Origin: Bacteroidota bacterium
GTDB taxonomy: Bacteria; Bacteroidota; Ignavibacteria; Ignavibacteriales; Ignavibacteriaceae
DNA: 36,204 bases
NCBI GenBank assembly: GCA_021824565.1
Contig: JAKAKL010000001.1
Coordinates: 1-36,204, forward strand
Direction: 5' to 3'
The notes under the pieces were generated by a model. The model searched no databases, was not told the DNA's origin, and worked only from the letters and a program-made list of their open reading frames with translations. This document shows, one piece after another, positions 19,464-28,083 of the stretch. The stretch's first letter is position 1. Each line of letters opens with the position of its first letter. Both the position numbers and the translations under genes were made by a program.

Positions 19464-20591
19464 TTATTTTCTTATTTTTCTAATTTCAATCTCGCCATTT
19501 ATAGTTGAAAGATTTATTCTCACTCCGCCTCCATTTAACTGATATTCTGCTTTCTGTTCGTTAGAGTATTTATTAGCGCTAAATTCTTTTGCAGGAAAAT
19601 CTGAGGTAATCATTTTGTCATCTTCATCGCCGCTGCCAATTGATTTTGCATAAATATTTATTTTCAAGTTAGGATCGACGAGAAGTTTGATGCCGCCGTT
19701 CATTGTAGAAATACTGCTGCTTTTATTACCAGCTGATTTTAGTTCTACATAAATATCGCCGCTCATCGTTTCTGTTTTTATTGAGCCGTAAATATTATGC
19801 AGTTCAATATCTCCGCCTTTGGTTTCAGCATCAATTAAATCGGAAGCTCCATTCAGTTTTATATCACCGCCGTTAGTTTCAATATTGGCGCTGCCAGCAA
19901 TTTTCAGAATACTAATGCTTCCGCCGAGGGTCATAATGTCAGCGCTGCCGCCGATATTGTGTATTGAAATATCGCCGCCGTTGGTTTTTACATCCGCATT
20001 TCTTCCGACATCTTTCATCACTATGTTTCCGCCAAGTGTGTTAACGTCGCATTTGCCGCTGATATTTCCAGTGTGAATCTCTCCGCCGTTTGTTGACAGA
20101 ACTGCGTCGCCAATAATATTAGAAGTTAAAATATTTCCGCCGAAAGTTTTAACATTTACATAACCGTTAATATTCTCCAGCGATATATTCCCTCCGTCAG
20201 TAGAAGCCTGAAAATTTCCTTTTAATGAACTTAAGAGTTTGACATCCCCTTGAAGAGTTTTTATATAAACATTAAAACTTAATGGAACAGTTATCCTAAT
20301 ATCAGAATTGCCTCTGCTTGCATTTGTATTGTTCTTTACATTTATAGTATTACCTGACTGGCTTAACTCAAAAGGAACCGGCTCGTCTTCGTCAACGTCT
20401 TCAGCTTTAACAGCTACTTCATTTTTGTCCCACGTTAATACTTTAACGCTGCCTACTAATAATGTAACGTTGATCTGCCCGCCGCTGTTTGCTTTTACCG
20501 ACCTTACACCGTTAATATTATCTGTCCCTTGCGCATTGATTGTCAGCGTCGAGGCGCATAATAAAATTGATAAATATTTTATTGCTTTCAT
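19464..20591 (-). CDS. DUF4097-type exported beta-solenoid protein
   Basis: A 375-residue protein with a signal peptide (cut near A20, TINA before QGTD). From about residue 132 it has eight tandem 18-residue repeats of the form GG(N/D)IxLxNIxGxxxVxT, the pattern of a DUF4097 putative-adhesin beta-solenoid. The repeats alternate in type (see findings). It is the third gene of an ECF sigma/anti-sigma operon: its ATG overlaps the anti-sigma stop by 4 bases (ATGA), implying translational coupling. DUF4097 proteins commonly accompany such cassettes; their biochemical job is not established. It is probably periplasmic or surface exposed. Confidence 0.88.
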   Translation of the reverse strand: MKAIKYLSILLCASTLTINAQGTDNINGVRSVKANSGGQINVTLLVGSVKVLTWDKNEVAVKAEDVDEDEPVPFELSQSGNTINVKNNTNASRGNSDIRITVPLSFNVYIKTLQGDVKLLSSLKGNFQASTDGGNISLENINGYVNVKTFGGNILTSNIIGDAVLSTNGGEIHTGNISGKCDVNTLGGNIVMKDVGRNADVKTNGGDISIHNIGGSADIMTLGGSISILKIAGSANIETNGGDIKLNGASDLIDAETKGGDIELHNIYGSIKTETMSGDIYVELKSAGNKSSSISTMNGGIKLLVDPNLKINIYAKSIGSGDEDDKMITSDFPAKEFSANKYSNEQKAEYQLNGGGVRINLSTINGEIEIRKIRK

Positions 20592-21535
20592 TGTATATTA
20601 TCCTCCTTTAACAAAGAAGCAGCCCGGATGCGGACATACTGGTTCTCGTCATCCTTCGCTTTTTGATTTAACACATTTATTGTTTCTTGATTTATTTCGC
20701 TGCCGTTAGACTTAACTGAAGCAAGCACATTAATTGCCGTAACCCGCATTCCGGAATTCCTATCGTGCTGAAGGACATAAAGCAAAGCCTCGTTTATATC
20801 ATTACCGAAAGGCAGATTTACTAGAGCCTTCAAGGCTTCCATGCGAACAGCAGGATTATTATCATATTTCATAGCAGTGATTAATGAAGCCCTAACCTTA
20901 GGGTTTACTTTTGCATTATCAGAAGTTTGATTGGCAAGCAGGTTAGCAGTCTGAATTCGTGTGCCTGGATTTTTTTCATTCACTAATGCTTCAGCTAAAA
21001 TTTTTTGAATAGCCGGATTGTTCAAATCGCCTTTCATGACTACTTCATTTGTCGCATCAAAAGAAAATTCTATTTGACTATTGCTAGTATCATTTTTTAT
21101 TATCCTCACATTAGTTATGCGCGCATTGCCGGCAGGATTATTTGCTAAACCGTGATTGGAAAATTTCCCCGGAGAAAAAACGAAATACCCGATTGATAAT
21201 CCTACAAGCAGTGAAAAAGCGCCGGCTAAAATCGGTGTGCGGTATATTCTGAAATTTCTACCGCTGAAATTCTTCACTTTCTGAAAAATTGATTGTCTTG
21301 AAAGTTCATAGTTGAGATTATCTTTAAATTGTCCGCGCGCTTCGGAAAGAAATTCATCATCAATATTTGTTTTTTCTTTTTCATTTATCTTAGAATAGAA
21401 CTTCGTCAGCCTGTCATATTCATGCTGACATTCGCTGCATTCAAGAAGATGCTTGTGAAGCTTTTCAAGTTCATTATCCGTCAGCTCATTCGTCAGAGCG
21501 AGCTGAATTAATTCTTTAAATTTATCGTGTTCCAT
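20588..21535 (-). CDS. Zinc-finger anti-sigma factor with C-terminal HEAT repeats
   Basis: A 315-residue membrane protein. The N-terminal cytoplasmic ZAS domain has H29-x3-C33-x2-C36, the zinc motif that holds ECF sigma factors. One transmembrane helix spans about 101-120. The periplasmic part has an unassigned segment followed by HEAT-like helical repeats (about 180-315; repeated pattern NPxxRxxAxxxL, for example NPAVRMEALKAL and NSGMRVTAINVL). It lies 9 bp after the sigma gene with an AAGGAG site and overlaps the DUF4097 gene by 4 bp. The inferred role is to sequester the upstream sigma factor until a periplasmic signal, possibly protein binding to the HEAT region, releases it. Confidence 0.88.
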   Translation of the reverse strand: MEHDKFKELIQLALTNELTDNELEKLHKHLLECSECQHEYDRLTKFYSKINEKEKTNIDDEFLSEARGQFKDNLNYELSRQSIFQKVKNFSGRNFRIYRTPILAGAFSLLVGLSIGYFVFSPGKFSNHGLANNPAGNARITNVRIIKNDTSNSQIEFSFDATNEVVMKGDLNNPAIQKILAEALVNEKNPGTRIQTANLLANQTSDNAKVNPKVRASLITAMKYDNNPAVRMEALKALVNLPFGNDINEALLYVLQHDRNSGMRVTAINVLASVKSNGSEINQETINVLNQKAKDDENQYVRIRAASLLKEDNIQ

Positions 21536-21544
21536 CTTTTCTCC

Positions 21545-22123
21545 TTAACCAACTAAATCTTTCAAATGTTCACGCATTCTTTGCGTAGCCATAAATAAAT
21601 AATTCTTTACAGTCCCTTCGGTACAATTCATAATAGAGGCTATCTCTTTTATTTTCAGTTCTTGAAAATGTTTCAAAGTAAAAACCAATTTCTGCTGCGG
21701 CGAAAGTTTTTCCAATCCTTTTTCAATATTTGTTTGGATATCCGAACTTAGAGCTTCTTCGTCGGCGTTTATATCACCGGCGATGGTTTCCGCAAAAGAT
21801 TTTTCCGAACCGTCTTCGTCCTCGATATTTTCATCAAGCGAAGCGTAAGAATATTTTTTCCTTTTCGCGCGATAAGTAAGACAGACATTTGCAGTTATCC
21901 TGTAAAGCCATGTAGAGAACTCGCTTTTAAATTGGAATTTTTCAATTGATCTAAAAACTCTGATAAAAACTTCTTGATAAATATCTTTTGCATCTTCTCT
22001 ATTATTTATATACGAATAAGCAATAGCAAGAACATTTTTATCATAACTGTATATCAGCCTCTCGAAAGACGCTCTGTCTCCCTTCTGCGCTGATATTATC
22101 AAATTATTTTCTTCCGGTGTCAT
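21545..22123 (-). CDS. RNA polymerase ECF-type sigma factor (RpoE-like)
   Basis: A 192-residue group IV sigma factor. Region 2 covers about residues 20-90, including DAKDIYQEVFIRVF (core binding) and STWLYRITAN (-10 recognition). Region 4 covers about 130-185, with the helix-turn-helix LKIKEIASIMNCTEGTVKNYL (21 positions, about 152-172) for -35 recognition. The linker is acidic. It heads the sigma/anti-sigma/DUF4097 operon. A matching ECF-type promoter lies just upstream (22146-22172), suggesting autoregulation. It is divergent from the DUF5916 gene. Confidence 0.93.
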   Translation of the reverse strand: MTPEENNLIISAQKGDRASFERLIYSYDKNVLAIAYSYINNREDAKDIYQEVFIRVFRSIEKFQFKSEFSTWLYRITANVCLTYRAKRKKYSYASLDENIEDEDGSEKSFAETIAGDINADEEALSSDIQTNIEKGLEKLSPQQKLVFTLKHFQELKIKEIASIMNCTEGTVKNYLFMATQRMREHLKDLVG

Positions 22124-22145
22124 AATTTTTTTTCATTCTAAGATG

Positions 22146-22172
22146 TTAGACCTAATAATATAAAAAAGGTTG
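22146..22172 (-). promoter_or_regulatory. ECF-type promoter of the sigma operon
   Basis: On the minus strand, CAACCTT (22166-22172) and GTCTAA (22146-22151) with a 14-nt spacer. It resembles the E. coli sigma-E pair GGAACTT/TCTAA at the same geometry. The -10 lies 22 nt before the sigma ATG. A near-identical pair faces the other way at 22204-22231. Confidence 0.75.
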
Positions 22173-22203
22173 TGGGCATATTAAAAAAAATTTTAATTCA
22201 TAC

Positions 22204-22231
22204 CAACCTTTTTAAAAAAGCTTTAGTCTAA
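22204..22231 (+). promoter_or_regulatory. ECF-type promoter of the DUF5916 gene
   Basis: On the plus strand, CAACCTT (22204-22210) and GTCTAA (22226-22231) with a 15-nt spacer, 23-32 nt before the possible start codons. Both hexamers are identical to those of the divergent sigma-operon promoter, including the T run after the -35. Confidence 0.75.
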
Positions 22232-22254
22232 AGTTTTAGGAAAAAATTTAATGA

Positions 22255-24912
22255 GTGAAATTCATGACGTTTAAAAAGATACTTTTTTATTTTTTATTAT
22301 TGTGCAGTGCATCTTTGATTAAAGCCTCTGTTCCCGGGGATAAATCAAAAATAATTGTTTTTGCAACTAAGATTAATCAGCCAATTATAATAGACGGAGC
22401 TCTTGATGATGCAGCATGGCAAAAGGCAAAGGTAATATCAAATTTCATTCAGAGAGATCCGCTTGAAGGACAAGCCGCTACTGAAAAAACCGAAGTGCGT
22501 ATTTTGTACGACGACAAAGCAATTTATATCGGAGCGCGCATGTTCGATCCATCTCCGGATTCAATCGTAAAAAATTTAGCTAGACGCGATGTTGATATAA
22601 ACTCAGACTTGTTTGAAGTATTCTTCGATCCATATAATGATTTAAGAACAGGGTTTTATTTTGGCGTTAACGCTGCCGGCACTTTGTACGACGGAACTTT
22701 ATATAACGACTCATGGAATGATAATTCATGGGACGGCGTGTGGGAAGGAAAAGTAAGTATTGACAAAAACGGGTGGACAGCGGAAATTAAAATCCCTTTT
22801 TCACAGCTAAGATTTAATGCCAAAGAAAACGATAATGTTTGGGGAATAGATTTTGAGAGAATAATTGCAAGAAAACATGAAACAGACTATCTCGTTTATA
22901 TTCCGAAGACCAGTAATGCATTTGTTTCCAAGTTTGCAGAATTACAAGGAATAAAAAATATAAATCCTCCAGATGATATTGAGTTTCTTCCATACGTGAC
23001 TACCAAAGCGGAATACATGGATGCGGGCAGCGGCAATCCGTTTAACAATGGTTCCGCCTATTCACCAAGTATCGGCGCTGACTTCAAAATGGGTGTCGGA
23101 TCAAATTTAACTTTAAACGCTACTGTAAACCCAGACTTCGGACAGGTAGAAATTGATCCCGCTGTAATTAACCTTAGCGACGTTGAAACATATTTTAATG
23201 AGAAGCGTCCCTTCTTCGTTGAAGGCTCCAATATTTTCGAGTTCGGAAGAGGCGGTGTCACTGACTACTGGAATTTCAACTGGTGGGAACCAACTTTCTT
23301 TTACAGCAGAAGGATTGGAAGAGCACCGGAGGGATCAGTCCCAAGCGCGGACTTTGTCGATGAGCCGGCAGGCACCCATATAATCGGGGCTGCAAAACTT
23401 TCCGGCAAGTTAGATGGAAACTGGAATGTTGGAATTATTCAAGCTTTGACTTCAAGAGAAAATGCTAACTATCAAATAAGCGGTCAAAAATATAATATTG
23501 AAGTTGAACCGCCTACCTATTACGGTGTGGCTCGCATTCAAAAAGTAATGAACGATGGTCATCAAGGCATAGGAATAATTACAACTTTTACAAATCGCTT
23601 TCTAAGAGATCAGAACTTAAAAGATCAGCTTAATGGAAATGCTTTAGTAACCGGAATAGATGGATGGACTTATTTAGATACAACAGGGACCTGGGTTGTA
23701 AACGGCTGGCTCGGCTCAAGCATAGTTCACGGTGATTCAACGCAGATGATTAACTTGCAAACCGGTCCGCATCATTATTTTCAAAGACCTGACTCAAAGC
23801 TTTTACACGTAGATAGTTTGGCAAATTCATTGTCAGGATATGCAGGAAGATTTGTCATAAGCAAACAAAAAGGAAATTGGGGCGTCAATTCTGCAATCGG
23901 CTTTATCAGCCCTGGTTTTGAAGTTAATGATCTTGGATTTCTGCCGTTGTCCGATATTATAAACACACATTTTGCAAGCTGGTACAGCTGGACTGAGCCT
24001 ACAAAATTATATCGAAGTGCAACAATTGGCGGAGCAATCTTTCGTACTTACGATTACGAAGGCGAAATTACTTGGGAAGGAGTTTTTCAAAATGGCAGCG
24101 TACAGTTTCTCAATTATTACGGAATGAATTGGGATTTTGCTTATAATCCGCAAACTATTAATATTAGAGCAACAAGAGGCGGACCTTCTATGATTAATCC
24201 GGAAGGCTACCAGGTAGATTTAAGCTTAGGCTCAGACTCGAGAAATACCTGGGTAATATCTGCTTCGAGCGGAACATACTGGACACATTTTTCAAATCAA
24301 TGGTATATTAATAGTGAACTAGATTTAAATCCTTCTTCAAATATTTCTTTAAGCTTTATTCCCGAACTAGATGGATATATCGACAACGCCATGTGGGTAA
24401 ACTCTTATTCTGATAAATATGATGCAGCTACATACGGGACGAGATATGTCTTTGCTGCATTCCATCAAACCACTCTGTCTGCAGGAATTAGATTGAACTG
24501 GACTTTTACTCCGAAGTTAAGCTTACAATTATATGCCCAGCCATTGATATCCGCCGGTAATTACAGCAGCTTTAAAGAACTCGCTCAACCAGGAACTTAT
24601 TCCTTTAATATTTATGGAATTGGCAAATCAACATTTAACAGCAACACATACTCAGTCGATCCCGATGGAAATGGTCCTGCTCCATCTTTTATTATTGACA
24701 ACCCGGACTTCAACTTCGTTTCACTTCGCGGCAACGCAGTGCTGCGATGGGAATATCTGCCCGGCTCTGTAGTGTATTTCGTTTGGACTCAGACCAGATC
24801 GGATCAAGAAGTGCTTGGGCAATTCCAGTTCAATCATTCATTTGATAGAATTTGGCTGCTTCATCCTGACAATACCTTTATAGTTAAGTTTTCTTACTGG
24901 TTTAATATTTAA
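22255..24912 (+). CDS. DUF5916 outer-membrane protein with N-terminal carbohydrate-binding-like domain
   Basis: An 885-residue exported protein. Signal peptide is followed by a CBM9/DOMON-like beta-sandwich (about 35-230, IIIDGALDDAAWQKA to WGIDFERI), a conserved linker with NPDFGQVEIDPAVINLSD and FFVEGSNIFEFG (about 285-325), and a long aromatic-rich C-terminal barrel to residue 885. This is the DUF5916 architecture common in Bacteroidota; the ligand is unknown, although sugar or peptide binding is often supposed. The first in-frame start is GTG at 22255; ATG at 22264 also gives a good signal peptide, and the AGGA site at 22238 favours the GTG by spacing. Probably transcribed by the divergently encoded ECF sigma factor. 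Confidence 0.88.
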   Translation: MKFMTFKKILFYFLLLCSASLIKASVPGDKSKIIVFATKINQPIIIDGALDDAAWQKAKVISNFIQRDPLEGQAATEKTEVRILYDDKAIYIGARMFDPSPDSIVKNLARRDVDINSDLFEVFFDPYNDLRTGFYFGVNAAGTLYDGTLYNDSWNDNSWDGVWEGKVSIDKNGWTAEIKIPFSQLRFNAKENDNVWGIDFERIIARKHETDYLVYIPKTSNAFVSKFAELQGIKNINPPDDIEFLPYVTTKAEYMDAGSGNPFNNGSAYSPSIGADFKMGVGSNLTLNATVNPDFGQVEIDPAVINLSDVETYFNEKRPFFVEGSNIFEFGRGGVTDYWNFNWWEPTFFYSRRIGRAPEGSVPSADFVDEPAGTHIIGAAKLSGKLDGNWNVGIIQALTSRENANYQISGQKYNIEVEPPTYYGVARIQKVMNDGHQGIGIITTFTNRFLRDQNLKDQLNGNALVTGIDGWTYLDTTGTWVVNGWLGSSIVHGDSTQMINLQTGPHHYFQRPDSKLLHVDSLANSLSGYAGRFVISKQKGNWGVNSAIGFISPGFEVNDLGFLPLSDIINTHFASWYSWTEPTKLYRSATIGGAIFRTYDYEGEITWEGVFQNGSVQFLNYYGMNWDFAYNPQTINIRATRGGPSMINPEGYQVDLSLGSDSRNTWVISASSGTYWTHFSNQWYINSELDLNPSSNISLSFIPELDGYIDNAMWVNSYSDKYDAATYGTRYVFAAFHQTTLSAGIRLNWTFTPKLSLQLYAQPLISAGNYSSFKELAQPGTYSFNIYGIGKSTFNSNTYSVDPDGNGPAPSFIIDNPDFNFVSLRGNAVLRWEYLPGSVVYFVWTQTRSDQEVLGQFQFNHSFDRIWLLHPDNTFIVKFSYWFNI

Positions 24913-24994
24913 AATCTCAAGTAAATTGTTTTCGAAGACGGCTGGTTGTTTTTAAAAAAACTATTTCTATCTTTGCGAAAAAAAAATTTTATAA

Positions 24995-25942
24995 ATGGAC
25001 AAGCATAAAGCGCCGCAAAATAGAACAATTATACTCACTGAAGAAGAGAAAGAACATTATTTAAATAACATCGCTCATTTGTCTCAATTAAAAAAGAGAA
25101 TTCCTTTAAATACTATAATTCAGGGCGATGTATTTGAAGCCGCAAAATTAATTCCAAAGAAATCGGTCGATTTATTATTTCTCGATCCGCCTTATAACCT
25201 CAGCAAACAGTTTCACGGAAATAATTTTATTAAAACTTCGGAAGAAAAATATATTAAGTGGTTTCAATCGTGGTTTGACTTGCTACTGCCGTCATTAAAA
25301 GAAACCGCTTCAGTTTATATATGCTGCGATTGGCAAACTTCTGTCTCCGTATATGAAGCAATAAAAGAAAAATTGATAATTAGAAATCGCATAACGTGGG
25401 AAAGAGAAAAAGGCAGAGGAGCAAAAACTAATTTTAAAAACTCTCATGAAGATATCTGGTTCGCGACAAAAAGTAAAAAATATAAATTCAATATCGACGC
25501 TGTAAAATTAAAGCGGAAAGTAATTGCGCCTTATCGTGAAAACGGGCAGCCGAAAGATTGGGAAGAAAGCGGCAACGGTAATTTCAGACTCACTCATCCG
25601 GGCAATTTATGGACTGATATCAGCATCCCATTCTGGAGCATGCCTGAGAATACCGATCATCCCACTCAAAAGCCGGAAAAGCTTCTTGCTAAGTTAATTC
25701 TCGCAAGCACAGACAATGGAGATACAGTTTTAGATCCTTTTGCAGGCTCAGGTACAACAGCAGTCGTATCAAAAAAATTAGATAGAAATTTTATTGCAGT
25801 AGAATTGTCTGAAAAATATGTTTGCCTCGCTAATAAAAGGTTGGATATTGCGGAAAGAGACAAAGACATTCAAGGATACTCAGGCGGAGTCTTTTGGGAA
25901 AGAAATACTTTATCCTTACAAAAAAGAACCGGGACAAAATAA
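24995..25942 (+). CDS. Site-specific DNA methyltransferase, beta class
   Basis: A 315-residue amino-methyltransferase. Catalytic motif IV DPPYNLS begins at 64 and the AdoMet-binding motif I DPFAGSGTT at 247-255, with the target-recognition region between them. That order defines the beta class (N6-adenine or N4-cytosine); DPPY favours either, with adenine more common in this subfamily. No restriction endonuclease or specificity subunit is adjacent, so it appears to be an orphan. Its recognition sequence cannot be read from this. It is monocistronic, with a weak ribosome binding site. It is convergent with the SPOR gene across an inverted repeat. Confidence 0.88.
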   Translation: MDKHKAPQNRTIILTEEEKEHYLNNIAHLSQLKKRIPLNTIIQGDVFEAAKLIPKKSVDLLFLDPPYNLSKQFHGNNFIKTSEEKYIKWFQSWFDLLLPSLKETASVYICCDWQTSVSVYEAIKEKLIIRNRITWEREKGRGAKTNFKNSHEDIWFATKSKKYKFNIDAVKLKRKVIAPYRENGQPKDWEESGNGNFRLTHPGNLWTDISIPFWSMPENTDHPTQKPEKLLAKLILASTDNGDTVLDPFAGSGTTAVVSKKLDRNFIAVELSEKYVCLANKRLDIAERDKDIQGYSGGVFWERNTLSLQKRTGTK

Positions 25943-25962
25943 TTGCAAGAATAATGTGAATT

Positions 25963-26030
25963 CTTAAACTTAAACTTAATCTTGAACTTGAACTCAGCAG
26001 TAGTTCATTTTCAAGATTAAGTTCAAGAAG
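25963..26030. repeat. Inverted hexamer-repeat element between convergent genes
   Basis: AAG-phased hexamers are arranged as an inverted repeat: the left arm 25969-25986 and right arm 26010-26027 match at 17 of 18 bases around a 23-nt loop. It is built from the same AAGTTC/AAGATT units seen after groEL. Located between the methyltransferase and SPOR stops, it could act as a bidirectional terminator, but neither arm is followed by a T tract. Confidence 0.7.
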
Positions 26031-26056
26031 AACACAAGATAAATTTCAAAAATAAT

Positions 26057-26509
26057 TTATTGACTTACTGTAACGACCCAGGCATCTTTAAATGCTTCCT
26101 GCTGCCTTAAATTGTCCTTCTCTTGCTCGGCTTGATCGTGCGAAGAAAAAATTTGCGCAAGTCTGACAACATATAAATTATTATCATGGTTAAGTGAAAT
26201 ATTCACTTTCTGGTTCAGCAAAGATTTTGTTTGATCAACAAATTCCTGCGCTCTGCCCTGCGTTGTGAAAGCGCCGATTTGAACGAGATAATAGGGAGTT
26301 GGAATTTCCTGTTTCTCCACAGTAGGATTAGTTTCTTTTGGAAGAATTACCGGTTTGGTAGTATCGACAGGTACTTTATCAAAAACGTATAAAGAATCTT
26401 TCGTTTCGCTTTTGCTTTGAGTAGTCTGCTGCGTTGAAGAACATGATGCCAGCAGAAACGAAGTAACAACAAGAAATAAAACAGTGAAAGAATTTTTTGT
26501 TCTCATCAT
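26057..26509 (-). CDS. SPOR-domain lipoprotein
   Basis: A 150-residue lipoprotein with lipobox LLASC (lipidated C23), a Ser/Thr/Lys-rich linker, and a SPOR domain at about 73-150 (YYLVQIGAFTTQGRAQEF to AWVVTVSQ). SPOR domains bind denuded glycan strands of septal peptidoglycan, so a cell-division or envelope role is likely. A GGAAAG site precedes the ATG; a second ATG follows at once. Single gene, separated from the GDSL gene upstream by a strong terminator. Confidence 0.9.
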   Translation of the reverse strand: MMRTKNSFTVLFLVVTSFLLASCSSTQQTTQSKSETKDSLYVFDKVPVDTTKPVILPKETNPTVEKQEIPTPYYLVQIGAFTTQGRAQEFVDQTKSLLNQKVNISLNHDNNLYVVRLAQIFSSHDQAEQEKDNLRQQEAFKDAWVVTVSQ

Positions 26510-26576
26510 AATATACTTTCCAGTTATTGATAAATTTCATTTCAAACATAAGAACAAAAATATTGAATTAAAATAA

Positions 26577-26608
26577 AAAAAGGGATGACGTTTCTGTCAT
26601 CCCTTTTT
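26577..26608 (-). terminator. Strong intrinsic terminator of the FadL-GDSL operon
   Basis: A perfect 13-bp stem (AAAAAGGGATGAC with GTCATCCCTTTTT) around a 6-nt loop, 9 bp past the GDSL stop, with T/A runs on both sides so it can work in either direction. Confidence 0.92.
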
Positions 26609-26616
26609 GTGAAGGA

Positions 26617-28065
26617 TTAAAATAGAAGATGTTTAAATGCGCCTTGTTCAAAATAGGGATATTGATTCAGCAAAGCGCTCTTCTTAGCAAGTACTAAACT
26701 GTTTGGCAGCGTGGCAACATTTACCATTGAATAGTTTGCACCAAACTTCTGATTAATAACCGTTAAGAAAGCGTTTGCGATTATGCCCTGCGCTTGAGCC
26801 GTTGGATGTACCCCATCCAGAGTAAACAAGCCGCCGGTAACATAAGTCGTAAAGAAATTTATTCCATTAACATTGGTGCCGCCTGAAAAGTCATGTGCTC
26901 TCATTTGATTGAAGATAGTATAAATATCAACTACTCCCCAACCTTCTGTCGAATGGGCACCTGCTTCTCTCGAAGCTGCGTTAATAATGGAATTATTGAA
27001 AGATATTGTAGCATTTTGTGCATTTTGAATTTCAGTTGGATCGAGAATTAAGCCGTTTGGCCATGGATTATCAGGAGTCATACCGAATGGGTGATGGGTA
27101 TTAATTAAATTAGGAACGCTACTACCATAGTATAAATGATCGGCAGTGCCTGTTGTATCACCAATCATTGAAGCTAAGGAAGAACCTTTTAATGTTATTA
27201 ATACTTTGCCGGTTAATAATGCTAAAGAATCCATTCTTCCGGTACCGATCGCAGTTTCAGTGCTTTGCTGATAGTACAGACCTTTATTACTTTGTGTAAT
27301 GAAATTAACTATCGGCCAGGGAATGAGCATAGCCATTTCCGGTCCAACAGTTGTAAAATATGGAATTGTAGTAATATCAGGTATTGTAGCAACAACTACT
27401 CCAGCACCCAAAGATGCGATGCTATCAGCAACCTGATTATATAAATTATCAAAGTTGGGTGTTAGAGGTGCCAAACCGCCGCTACTGCCATAAGCAAGTA
27501 CATCATTATTCCCAATCCATAATGTTACAAATGTTGGATGTAATAATTTTGCCTCAGAAAATTGAGTCCCTAGTCCTCTTAGGATTAAATTGAATAAAGG
27601 ATCAGGCTGTCCCAATTTTGCAGCCCAGCAATGCAATGAGTCAGTTGCGTTAAGAACGTCCCAGACAAAAGCGTTAGGAACGCCAAGATTGTTATATGGC
27701 GCCGGGTAGGTAAGATTAAGCGGCACACCGGAGCTTGGATCATAACCAATGGTAAACGGATTTAACGAGACAACTTTCATTCTTCCGCCAACACCTGGGT
27801 CGCTGACTAAAGGCATTTCGAAAGATGTACCTGTCTGCTGCGCGATTAAATTACCATAAGCATAAATTTGTCCGCTCTGGAAAAGTGCGCCCGACTGATA
27901 ACCTGCGGTAATACTGTTACCGATTGCAACGTATCTTGTAAAATCGGCGCTGCCGCTTTTAGGATTAGGACCGCTTGGTGCAGTAAGATTAGTCTTATCT
28001 TCGCATCCGTTAAAAACTATTACAGCCAACAATACTGTAAAAATTAAACTTAAAATCTTTTTCAT
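26617..28065 (-). CDS. SGNH/GDSL-family lipoprotein hydrolase
   Basis: A 482-residue lipoprotein (lipobox FNGC, C21). SGNH blocks are visible: block I IGNSITAG with nucleophile S51, a glycine-rich block II near VGGR, block III LWIGNND supplying the oxyanion asparagine, and block V DGVHPT with D417 and H420. The fold points to an esterase or lipase acting at the outer envelope. The next gene upstream, 18 bp away, is a FadL-type porin, so release of fatty acids outside followed by uptake through FadL is a reasonable inference. An AAGGATG-type site precedes the ATG. Confidence 0.88.
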   Translation of the reverse strand: MKKILSLIFTVLLAVIVFNGCEDKTNLTAPSGPNPKSGSADFTRYVAIGNSITAGYQSGALFQSGQIYAYGNLIAQQTGTSFEMPLVSDPGVGGRMKVVSLNPFTIGYDPSSGVPLNLTYPAPYNNLGVPNAFVWDVLNATDSLHCWAAKLGQPDPLFNLILRGLGTQFSEAKLLHPTFVTLWIGNNDVLAYGSSGGLAPLTPNFDNLYNQVADSIASLGAGVVVATIPDITTIPYFTTVGPEMAMLIPWPIVNFITQSNKGLYYQQSTETAIGTGRMDSLALLTGKVLITLKGSSLASMIGDTTGTADHLYYGSSVPNLINTHHPFGMTPDNPWPNGLILDPTEIQNAQNATISFNNSIINAASREAGAHSTEGWGVVDIYTIFNQMRAHDFSGGTNVNGINFFTTYVTGGLFTLDGVHPTAQAQGIIANAFLTVINQKFGANYSMVNVATLPNSLVLAKKSALLNQYPYFEQGAFKHLLF

Positions 28066-28083
28066 TTTTCATTCATCCTTTCT

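Noticed and set aside
22163-22213. AAAAAGGTTG/CAACCTTTTT inverted repeat as one operator or hairpin
   Set aside because: It is better explained as the two identical -35 regions of divergent promoters.
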